Shown here: positions 35,559-42,864 of the stretch, in pieces
Layout of the letters: the number at the start of each line of letters is the position of its first letter
Numbering within the stretch: position 1 is the stretch's first letter
Source: Methylomonas rhizoryzae
Lineage (GTDB): Bacteria > Pseudomonadota > Gammaproteobacteria > Methylococcales > Methylomonadaceae
DNA length: 64,000 bases
Reading direction: 5' to 3'
Assembly (NCBI RefSeq): GCF_008632455.1
Contig: NZ_CP043929.1
Coordinates: 4,030,001 to 4,094,000, forward strand
Notes under the pieces: generated by a model
What the model saw: the letters and a program-made list of their open reading frames with translations, nothing else
Told to the model about the DNA's origin: nothing
Database searches by the model: none
Translations under genes and position numbers: made by a program

Positions 35559-37075
35559 TTCAACAAAGTGGTGATGTATTTAAACAAGGCCACCGCCCGC
35601 ACCGGCTCGCGGTTGCAGACGATTTGCACGTCCAGCGCCGCCGCCGCGCTGCCGGCGAACAAGGCCAGGTCCGGCGCCAGACCGGCGCCTAGGCACAGTC
35701 CGGCCAGCGACAAAAAGGCATCGCCGGCGCCGATGCGGTCCACCACTTTCGACGACAGGGCCGGAATCTTGTATTGGGTTTTAATGTGATCCAGCAACAA
35801 CGCGCCCTTGGTGCCGCGGGTGATCGCGATATGGCTGGCCTGCAATCGATCGGCCAGTTGTCCGGCCAGCTCTTCGATCGCCCCGCCTCTGTCATGGACG
35901 GCCAAGCGCAGTTCCGGTTCGTTCATCGACAGAAAATTGGCGCGCGGATAGCGGGTAATTAAATGGTAGCCGCGATTACCGCTGTTGACCTGGGCGTTGA
36001 CGGCCAGGAATTTGGCGCCGCCGGACAAGGCCGCCACCATCTCGCCGGAAATGAAGCCGTTGCCGAAATCCGGCACGATCACCACGTCGAAATCGCCTAA
36101 ATGCCGATCCAGCCAAGCCACGATCTTGCGATTGGTTTCTTCCGGTAGCGGCGCGTCGTTGTAAAAATACACTTCGAACAACTTGGCGATATCGGCATCG
36201 ACGTAGCGGCGTTTGACGATAGTCGGCCTATCCTGGCTGAAGAAAAACACCGGGTCGATGTTGGCATTCAGGTTGGTGCGAATGAAGTCTTCGTGGCTCT
36301 TGGTCGCGCCCAACCCGGACAGCAAGGTAACGTTGCCGGCGAATTCGGCCACGTGATTGGCGACCGCGATCGCGCCGCCGGCAAAGCGTTCGTAGTCGTG
36401 GTATTTGACCGAAAACACGTTGCCCTTGCCGGACTGGCCCAAGGCCGAGGTGTAATGGTATTCATCGACGATGGCCTCGCCGACCACCAACACGTTCAGG
36501 CTCTGCAAACCTTTCAGTTGCTCTATCATCGCGTTGGCCGAGATCCGCTCCTTGAATTCGTCCAGATAGGCGGAAATTTCCGGGGAGAACACCTCGAAAT
36601 ATTCGTTCAGCAAGCGGGTGGAACTGGAGGTCAGCTCGTCGGTGAAAAACACCTTGCCGCCGTGGCGTTCCACCGCATCTTGTTCGTGCTGAATATTGCC
36701 GGTCAAATCGTCGCTGGTGCTTTTGTAGTCGCTGCCCTTCACGTACAGATCGGGCTTGACCGCGTCCAGCACGTTGACCGCGGTCACCGCATGATTGATC
36801 GCCACACTATCGACGCAGGCCAGCGCGGCGATGTTTTCGGCCCGTAAATATTGATTGAACACCGGCCGGCCGGGACCTTTGTTGACGTATTCGTCGGCGG
36901 TGACGCTGACCAGCAGTGCGTCGGCCTCGCGGGCGGCGGCCTGCAAATGGCGGATATGGCCGATGTGCAATAAATCGAAGGTGCCGTGGCACAGCGCCAC
37001 GGTTTTGCCCTGTGCCTTCAATTCGGCGGAACGCTGGGCCAGTTGCTCGATCGACAGAATTTTGGTGGTGGACAT
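35555..37075 (-). CDS. Nucleotidyltransferase-PfkB kinase fusion, reverse order of HldE
   Basis: A 506-residue bifunctional protein. Residues ~25-150 are a cytidylyltransferase-type nucleotidyltransferase with CHGTFDLLHIGHIRHL (HIGH at 37-40). Residues ~190-506 are a ribokinase/PfkB kinase with AGGAIAVANHVAEF near 230 and the catalytic DRIGAGDAFLSL near 450. HldE, which makes ADP-heptose, has the kinase first and the nucleotidyltransferase second, so the order here is swapped. With the GmhA-like isomerase encoded next to it, a route from sedoheptulose 7-phosphate to an NDP-heptose-like sugar is likely, but no GmhB-type phosphatase is present. The specificity (ATP or CTP, which sugar) is unknown. 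Confidence 0.82.
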   Translation of the reverse strand: MSTTKILSIEQLAQRSAELKAQGKTVALCHGTFDLLHIGHIRHLQAAAREADALLVSVTADEYVNKGPGRPVFNQYLRAENIAALACVDSVAINHAVTAVNVLDAVKPDLYVKGSDYKSTSDDLTGNIQHEQDAVERHGGKVFFTDELTSSSTRLLNEYFEVFSPEISAYLDEFKERISANAMIEQLKGLQSLNVLVVGEAIVDEYHYTSALGQSGKGNVFSVKYHDYERFAGGAIAVANHVAEFAGNVTLLSGLGATKSHEDFIRTNLNANIDPVFFFSQDRPTIVKRRYVDADIAKLFEVYFYNDAPLPEETNRKIVAWLDRHLGDFDVVIVPDFGNGFISGEMVAALSGGAKFLAVNAQVNSGNRGYHLITRYPRANFLSMNEPELRLAVHDRGGAIEELAGQLADRLQASHIAITRGTKGALLLDHIKTQYKIPALSSKVVDRIGAGDAFLSLAGLCLGAGLAPDLALFAGSAAAALDVQIVCNREPVRAVALFKYITTLLK

Positions 37076-37079
37076 GGCT

Positions 37080-37643
37080 TTAGGTTTTTATCAAATGATC
37101 GGTGATGTGGTGCAACACGAACAAATGCGCCAGCTCGACCATGCCGTAATGGCTGCTGTCCAGCCAGACGTTCCAGCGCCCCAGTTTGCGTAACGGATTG
37201 TCGGGCTTGAAACCGCTCAGGGTCAGCACCGCCAAACCCTTGGCATTGGCGGCCGCGACCGCGTTGACGATGTTGGCCGACTGGCCGGAGCTGCTGATCG
37301 CGATCAACAAATCGTCGGGATAGGCGAAGGCCGCGACCTGCTTGGCGAAAGCCTGTTCGTAACCGAAATCGTTGGTAAAACAGGTCAACGGCGCCGCCTC
37401 GTGCAAGGTCAACGCGCATAAGCCGCCGACGTTGCGCAGATCGGTGATCACATGGCTGGCAATCGCCGCGCTGCCGCCGTTACCGAGGATGATGACCTTG
37501 GCCTGTTGTTGCTTGACCCGCGCGAATTCGGCCAGGACCTCGGCGACGACGCCTTCGCCGTCCAATTCGGCGCCGGCCGCATCGCTGAAACGGCAGCCGG
37601 CCAGCAATTGCGCAAACTGTCCCGCGGCTTTGACGATGGGCAT
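37080..37643 (-). CDS. Sugar-phosphate isomerase, GmhA-like (SIS domain)
   Basis: A 187-residue single SIS-domain protein, close to the usual GmhA length (192 in E. coli). ILGNGGSAAIASHVITDLRN and AISSSGQSANIVNAV are the phosphosugar-binding loops. GmhA converts sedoheptulose 7-phosphate to D-glycero-D-manno-heptose 7-phosphate. A good ribosome binding site (GGAGACCGCT) precedes the ATG. The gene lies directly upstream of the nucleotidyltransferase-kinase fusion with a four-base gap, so the two probably act in succession. Since sedoheptulose 7-phosphate is plentiful in ribulose monophosphate metabolism, the substrate would be at hand in a methanotroph. Confidence 0.82.
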   Translation of the reverse strand: MPIVKAAGQFAQLLAGCRFSDAAGAELDGEGVVAEVLAEFARVKQQQAKVIILGNGGSAAIASHVITDLRNVGGLCALTLHEAAPLTCFTNDFGYEQAFAKQVAAFAYPDDLLIAISSSGQSANIVNAVAAANAKGLAVLTLSGFKPDNPLRKLGRWNVWLDSSHYGMVELAHLFVLHHITDHLIKT

Positions 37644-37653
37644 AGCGGTCTCC

Positions 37654-38640
37654 TTATTTGTCCAGGTATTTGAACCAATCGGCGGTGGCGTCGGCGATCG
37701 AAGCCGAAGTCCACAGCGGCGCTTCCCGCCAATAATCGATATGCGCCAGCATATTCGCTACGCCCTGCTCAAAATCGACTTGCGGTCGCCAATTCAGCTT
37801 TTCCCGGATCTTGCGGGTGTCGGCAAAGGTGCAATCCGGCTCGCCGGGCCGCTTGGGAATATATTCGATGTCCCCGCCCAGCAACCCCACCAATTTATTA
37901 ATACTGTAGCTGCCGCCGCTGCCGACGTTCATCACCTCGCCGACCCACTCCGACTCGGCGGCGGCGATGAAAGCGTTGGCCACGTCGGTCACATAGGTAA
38001 AGTCGCGGGTTTGCTTGCCGTCGCCGACCACGGTAAACGGCTTGCCGTTCAGCTTTTGCGCCAAAAACACCCCGAATACCGCGCCGTAGGCGCCGGTGGT
38101 GCGGGCGTGCGGGCCGTAGACGTTGAACAGGCGCAACGACAGCGCCGGCAAGCCGTAAAGCTGCGCCCAGTGCAACACCAATTCCTCGCCGAGATACTTG
38201 GTCAGCGCATACGGGTATTGCGGTTTGACCGGCGCGGTTTCCGGAGTCGGGAACTGTTCGGCCAAACCGTAGCAGGACGACGACGCGGCATACACCAAGC
38301 GTTTGACGCCAACCGCGCGGGCCGCTTCCAACACGTTGAAGGTGCCGTCGACGTTGGTTTCGTAATAAGCCCGCGGCTTTTCGATGGACGGCACGATGTC
38401 AGCCAGACCGGCCAGATGAAACACCCAATCGACGCCTGCGAATAGCGGCGCGATGGCGGCAAAATCGCGAATGTCGGCCTGATGAAACTCGAAGCGCTCC
38501 TGTTCCAGCAAGTCGGCGATGGTTTCCCTGCGGCCGCCGACCAGATTGTCGATGACCTTGACCTCATGGCCTTGGCGCCACAGTTCGCGGCTCAGATGAC
38601 TGCCGATAAATCCGGCGCCGCCGGTGACGATGACCTTCAT
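37654..38640 (-). CDS. NAD-dependent nucleotide-sugar epimerase/dehydratase
   Basis: A 328-residue extended short-chain dehydrogenase. VTGGAGFIGSHL near the N-terminus is the NAD-binding glycine motif. SSSCYG and YPYALTKYLGEELV supply the catalytic Ser and the YxxxK pair. RLFNVYGPHARTTGAYG and TRDFTYVTDV are typical of the GalE/WbpP-like group that acts on nucleotide sugars. It would act on the activated sugar made by the neighbouring kinase-nucleotidyltransferase or on UDP-glucose/GlcNAc. The gene is 10 bases from its downstream neighbour and 9 from the upstream radical SAM gene, well inside the operon. Confidence 0.85.
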   Translation of the reverse strand: MKVIVTGGAGFIGSHLSRELWRQGHEVKVIDNLVGGRRETIADLLEQERFEFHQADIRDFAAIAPLFAGVDWVFHLAGLADIVPSIEKPRAYYETNVDGTFNVLEAARAVGVKRLVYAASSSCYGLAEQFPTPETAPVKPQYPYALTKYLGEELVLHWAQLYGLPALSLRLFNVYGPHARTTGAYGAVFGVFLAQKLNGKPFTVVGDGKQTRDFTYVTDVANAFIAAAESEWVGEVMNVGSGGSYSINKLVGLLGGDIEYIPKRPGEPDCTFADTRKIREKLNWRPQVDFEQGVANMLAHIDYWREAPLWTSASIADATADWFKYLDK

Positions 38641-38649
38641 GCGCGATCC

Positions 38650-39750
38650 TTAAATGAAATTGACATGAGCGGGTTGGTTGTCGGCCAATTTGTCCAAATA
38701 TTGATTCACCGCTTCCATCCGACAGTTTTTGCGGCACTCGTGGATGTCCAGTTCGTGGCCGATGAAATGCCAATTCGCGCGGCGCTTCTCGCCTTCCCAA
38801 ATCGCCTGAAAACTTTGTTCGGCGATGTTGCCGTAGGCAAAGCGCGAGTCGGTCAGATAGGCGCTGCAACCGTAGACCTCGCCGTCGGCCATGATATACG
38901 CCCAAAAATACGGCGTGGCGTGGCAGGTTTTATAACGCTGTTGGTCCGACTGGCTGTAGTTTTTCATGGTTTGTTCGCGAAACACCACGTTGAAGCCGTC
39001 GCCGTTAAAAGCCGCCAGTTCTTCGGCCATGCCCAGCAAATCGTCGTAGCGTAGGTTTTCGTAAACGCGGGTCTCGCTGAACAGGTGTTGGGAATAGGGT
39101 TTGACCACCAGATAGTCCAGGCCGATGTCCTTGCAGATCCCGGCCAAGGTAGCGATCTCGTGGCGGTTTTCCGGTAACAACAGAATCTGCGCGCCCAGCG
39201 TGCAGGCCAGACCGTTTGCCCGCTTATACGCGACCGTCGCGCGCAGGTTGTTCAACACCAAATCAAAATCCGCCGGCTTGGTGCGGTGTATCGCCGCGTA
39301 AGTCTCGGCGCTGCCGGCATTCAACGACACTTTGATCCAGGAAGTCAGCGGCAGCGATTGTTCGATGAATTTGGCATTCATCAGCGTGCCGTTGGTGGTG
39401 AACGATACGTCGATGCCGGCATCCACGCTGGCCTTGACGATTTCGTTGATCTCTTTGTGCAGCATCGGCTCGCCCTCGCCGGCGTACATAATGCTCTTGA
39501 CGCCGAGCCGGCCCATCTCGGCCAGGCGCTGCGCCAGAATTTTGACATCCAGCCGCTTGGCCTGGTAACCGATGTAATCGACCGCGCAAAAGGTGCAGCG
39601 ATGGTTGCAAGCGCCGACCGGCGAGATTTCCATGTAGATCGGATAGACAGCCTTAGCCCGTTCCCAGTCGGCGCGGCCATCCAGCCACTGCGCGACCCGG
39701 CGCGGGTGGTAAACCAATTTGTGGCTGTCGATAGCGTACTTATCCGTCAT
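38650..39750 (-). CDS. Radical SAM enzyme, first gene of the glycan cluster
   Basis: A 366-residue protein. The cluster motif is Cys48, Cys52, Cys55 (GACNHRCTFCAVDY). YAGEGEPMLHKE and FTTNGTLMN are the SAM-binding strands. Three or more C-terminal cysteines (CHATPYF, GCSAYL, HECRKNCRMEA) suggest an auxiliary iron-sulfur site of the SPASM kind. It resembles the enzyme at 32117-33508 in motif order and shares its C-terminal ending (HVNFI against HINFI). It is the promoter-proximal gene of the cluster, and a sigma-54-like element lies 45 bases upstream of the start. The reaction is unknown. Confidence 0.82.
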   Translation of the reverse strand: MTDKYAIDSHKLVYHPRRVAQWLDGRADWERAKAVYPIYMEISPVGACNHRCTFCAVDYIGYQAKRLDVKILAQRLAEMGRLGVKSIMYAGEGEPMLHKEINEIVKASVDAGIDVSFTTNGTLMNAKFIEQSLPLTSWIKVSLNAGSAETYAAIHRTKPADFDLVLNNLRATVAYKRANGLACTLGAQILLLPENRHEIATLAGICKDIGLDYLVVKPYSQHLFSETRVYENLRYDDLLGMAEELAAFNGDGFNVVFREQTMKNYSQSDQQRYKTCHATPYFWAYIMADGEVYGCSAYLTDSRFAYGNIAEQSFQAIWEGEKRRANWHFIGHELDIHECRKNCRMEAVNQYLDKLADNQPAHVNFI

Positions 39751-39794
39751 AACTTTGTCACCGACCGGTCGAAAAACTTGAGTATTTCAATCAA

Positions 39795-39810
39795 AGCGAT
39801 ATATGTGCCA
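39795..39810 (-). promoter_or_regulatory. Candidate sigma-54 promoter of the glycan cluster
   Basis: On the minus strand 39810-39795 reads TGGCACATATATCGCT, which has the invariant GG-N10-GC spacing and one mismatch to the TGGCAC-N5-TTGCW consensus. The predicted start of transcription would fall some 30 bases before the ATG at 39750. A single short match can arise by chance, and no enhancer-binding protein gene is nearby. Confidence 0.4.
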
Positions 39811-39986
39811 GTTACCGAGCCATGGCTCCGCCTGACTTAAGCGCGCCAGCCCGACCAAGCAAAGGCTTAGCGACTATCGCCCCCATAGCCTAGCGGATTC
39901 TTTGCGTTTGACGAATAAACGGCCAAGCAAACGTATTACCGATAGATGTATGAGCCGCACACACATGTCGCCCGATGTCGGTCGCC

Positions 39987-40883
39987 TTAAGTCTGGTTAA
40001 TGTTGTCGGCCAGCGCCAGCAAAGCTGAAGTCTGCCGACGTATCTGCCCGGCTACCTCGGCGTCCAAGGCATCCAGCCAGCGTTGAGGTATCGCGTCGAG
40101 GCCGTAATAGGCGCCGGCCAGCATGCCGGCCAGAGCTCCGGTAGTGTCGGCGTCTCCGCCCTGATTGACCGTTGCGATCAGACAATCTTCGAAACTGTCG
40201 GTAGCAAAAAAATAATGCAGCACGGTCTGCACGGTATCGACGATATAAGCGGAAGCCTTGCCGGGATAGGGCCGGAATTCGAACTGAGGAGCGGCTTGAA
40301 TCAAATCCTCGGCGATGCGGCTACAGGCAACCGCGTCGCCACCTAGCAGCAGACTGCGCAGCATCTGCGCCATGGCCAGGGTTCCCGAATCGGCCAAGGG
40401 ATGGTGATGGGTCAAGCGGCATTGCTGCAAGCTGCAATCGAGCATTAGCTGCGGCTGCCGCAAGGTCGCCAGCACCACCGGCAGGTTGCGCATGCAGCCG
40501 CCGTTGCCGGCTTCGTCGTCCCTCGGCTCGCCGTGCAGAAAGCCCGTGTCTCGATAGCGCTGGATACCGCGCCGGCAGGTGTTGCCGACGTCAGGCGGCT
40601 CGCTTTGCAACCAAGCGACGAAATTGTCCGCAATCGCGCGCAAATCCCAAGCTTGCCGGTCGATCAGCGCTTGGCCCAACGCCAACGCCATTTGGGTATC
40701 GTCGGTAACCTGCCCGGCGTCCAGTCCTAACCAGCCACCGCCGGTAATGTCGCGATGCACGCCGATGCGGCGGCGGATAAGCTTGGGCGACATGAACTCC
40801 ACGGTCGCTCCCAAGGCGTCGCCGCAAGCAAAACCCAAGTAGGCGCCTAACGCCCGGTCGGCCAATTCCGTCTCGTCTACCAT
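39987..40883 (-). CDS. draG: ADP-ribosyl-dinitrogen reductase glycohydrolase DraG
   Basis: A 298-residue ADP-ribosylglycohydrolase. FACGDALGATVEFM, VTDDTQMALALG and VNQGGDADTTGALAGML are the metal-binding motifs of the DraG family, in the expected order. DraG removes ADP-ribose from the nitrogenase iron protein and so re-activates nitrogen fixation when ammonium falls or energy returns. The gene overlaps draT by seven bases, which settles the identity against other ADP-ribosylglycohydrolases. No nif structural genes are in the window. Confidence 0.93.
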   Translation of the reverse strand: MVDETELADRALGAYLGFACGDALGATVEFMSPKLIRRRIGVHRDITGGGWLGLDAGQVTDDTQMALALGQALIDRQAWDLRAIADNFVAWLQSEPPDVGNTCRRGIQRYRDTGFLHGEPRDDEAGNGGCMRNLPVVLATLRQPQLMLDCSLQQCRLTHHHPLADSGTLAMAQMLRSLLLGGDAVACSRIAEDLIQAAPQFEFRPYPGKASAYIVDTVQTVLHYFFATDSFEDCLIATVNQGGDADTTGALAGMLAGAYYGLDAIPQRWLDALDAEVAGQIRRQTSALLALADNINQT

Positions 40884-41728
40884 CTGGCCACCTTGACCCG
40901 GTAATCGCCGCCTATCACCAAATATTCGGCTTCGCCGTGCAGCGCGTGATGCGGCAGCAACTCGCTGAAAAACACCAATTTCACCATAGGCACATCGACT
41001 TCCAGGATATAACTGCCGAATTCGCCGGCAATGTCGCGTTGATCGGTAAACGACATCAAACTGTTGAAACGCACGATTTTGTGTTGCTTATCTTCGTCGC
41101 CCAAAATTTCGTGCTCGTCCAAGGCGTTGACGCCACGGTACAGAGTTTTGCGAACCGCTGCCGGTACCTGGAAACGCTCTATCACCCATTGGCAATATTC
41201 GTACAGCAAATCCAGCTGCATGTAGATGCAGTTGTTGTGGTAGCGGCTGTTCATTTTTTCCTGAACGTAGTCCAACCAATCCTTGGTCATGAAGCCGGTG
41301 ATGCGCTGTTTATGATAATTGGGAAACAAACCGAAGCGGCTTTCCACCCAACCTTTAAACACCGCGCCTTGGGCGTTGTTGGAATCCAAGCCCCAATCCT
41401 GTATCAGCCGCAAATAACTGTTGCGATAGCGTCTACGGCCGCTGGCGTCGTCGCGCAATCGCTGCTCGGTCTCGAAGCCGAACACCACGCACATATAGTC
41501 TTGAAAGAGTTGCCCGCACGCCTGCATCGAATCTTGCGTTTCCAATTGCTGGAACAAGCCGGGCGCCGATTCTCGGGTGCCGGCGATATGCAAAGGTTTG
41601 GGATCGTCGTTAAACAAATGACTGGCGATGCAAGCGCTGGCAACGCCGATCAGGTTGGTACTGTGCGAATAGGGCGAACGAAAAGGCATTGCAGGCAAAA
41701 TTAGGCGCGCAAACGGGTCAAAATGCAT
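40877..41728 (-). CDS. draT: NAD-dinitrogen-reductase ADP-ribosyltransferase DraT
   Basis: A 283-residue protein, the usual DraT length, starting at ATG 41728 (MHFDPFARL) immediately after the VanZ-like gene; the in-frame extension to 41788 runs back into that gene. STNLIGVASACIASHLFN and TLYRGVNAL are conserved DraT segments. DraT transfers ADP-ribose from NAD to an arginine of the nitrogenase iron protein, switching it off in response to ammonium or energy shortage, usually under control of a PII protein. Its presence next to draG indicates a nitrogen-fixing organism. Confidence 0.93.
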   Translation of the reverse strand: MHFDPFARLILPAMPFRSPYSHSTNLIGVASACIASHLFNDDPKPLHIAGTRESAPGLFQQLETQDSMQACGQLFQDYMCVVFGFETEQRLRDDASGRRRYRNSYLRLIQDWGLDSNNAQGAVFKGWVESRFGLFPNYHKQRITGFMTKDWLDYVQEKMNSRYHNNCIYMQLDLLYEYCQWVIERFQVPAAVRKTLYRGVNALDEHEILGDEDKQHKIVRFNSLMSFTDQRDIAGEFGSYILEVDVPMVKLVFFSELLPHHALHGEAEYLVIGGDYRVKVARW

Positions 41729-41729
41729 A

Positions 41730-42818
41730 TCATCGGCGAAACGGCGCCCGGCTGGCCAGTGCTTTCGCGCAAGCCGCCGCCAGTACACCTAATAGCACCC
41801 CGCCGCAGTCGATAGCGATGTCGCTCAATCTCGGGGTACGGCCCTGAATGAACAACTGCAAGACTTCGCTAGCGCCGGCAAACAGCGCCAAGGCCGGTAA
41901 AACCCGCCGCCCGCTTCCTTTCACGCCAAGCACGAATGCCAAGCAGGCAAACAGGCCGAAGTGGCCTAGTTTGAACATGTCCCAATCCGGCCAATGTAAC
42001 GCGGTTTCGAAATAGGGAAAATCGCTGCTTTGGAAAAACACATCAGCCGAGGCGACAGACTGCAGACCATAACGGACAAGCCAGCCGCCGACTTGGTGTT
42101 TCACGCTCCCCGGCATCAATACTCCCGCTAGAATGCCCATAGTCAACAAGCATTTCACCGGGTCTTGCGCTTTCAACAAACCGCTACGCAGCCAAGCTAG
42201 CAACAGACCCGCCCCCAAGCTTATCCACAACGTCAACAAGGCGTAACGCCAGGCGTGGAAATGTTGAGACAGTTCCAGCCTGCTTAATCGGCAATCCTTG
42301 ACCCAAAGCTCGCCGGGGCTGTGCATCAGTTGCGCGGCCACCTTCAACTCAGTCACGCCGGCAGCCACGGCAAATACCTGTGTCGCCGCCGTCCAAGCGC
42401 GGCTGCCGGTCAATGCGGTTAATAAATGCGGGTAGGCGTAAATCGGCTTGCCTTGCCGGTCAACGGAAAGCAGCACCAGCCAGCCCAGCTCCCATCCGCG
42501 GGTGCCGGGCTGAATAGCCTGACTTTTGACGTGGCAACTCAGCTGCAACAAATTGCCTAGCGGCGGCGCCTTGATGGTTTGGCTGACTTCGACGCCGCCT
42601 TTGGCCTCCGCCAAACCCAAGCGCAAGCTGCCCGCTACCGCCTCGGCCGTGCCGGCACCCGTTACTTGCCAGCCGGTCAGCGCATCCGCGAAACCCGGGT
42701 TCCGCAACAACTGCGGCCCGGCCAGATAGCGCGGAAAGTGGTTGAAAAACACTACGGTCGCCAAGCATAGCAGCAGCACGCATGCCGCCCATAAGCTTTG
42801 CCGCCGCCAGCCCGCCAT
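41730..42818 (-). CDS. VanZ-like membrane protein with an extracytoplasmic N-terminal domain
   Basis: A 362-residue protein. A first membrane segment (residues ~9-27) is followed by a ~150-residue domain that begins LLRNPGFADALTGWQVTG, a pattern common in jelly-roll carbohydrate-binding modules. The C-terminal ~170 residues contain four or five further membrane segments with the VanZ pattern (LGHFGLFACLAF, SEVLQLFIQGRTPRLSDIAIDCGG). VanZ proteins are linked to cell-envelope antibiotic tolerance but their activity is uncertain. One base separates it from draT, so the three may share a transcript, although no functional link to nitrogen fixation is known. Confidence 0.78.
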   Translation of the reverse strand: MAGWRRQSLWAACVLLLCLATVVFFNHFPRYLAGPQLLRNPGFADALTGWQVTGAGTAEAVAGSLRLGLAEAKGGVEVSQTIKAPPLGNLLQLSCHVKSQAIQPGTRGWELGWLVLLSVDRQGKPIYAYPHLLTALTGSRAWTAATQVFAVAAGVTELKVAAQLMHSPGELWVKDCRLSRLELSQHFHAWRYALLTLWISLGAGLLLAWLRSGLLKAQDPVKCLLTMGILAGVLMPGSVKHQVGGWLVRYGLQSVASADVFFQSSDFPYFETALHWPDWDMFKLGHFGLFACLAFVLGVKGSGRRVLPALALFAGASEVLQLFIQGRTPRLSDIAIDCGGVLLGVLAAACAKALASRAPFRR

Positions 42819-42864
42819 TACGTCGCCTTCAGCCGCATGCTAATCTCATCAACCGGCTGCAACA

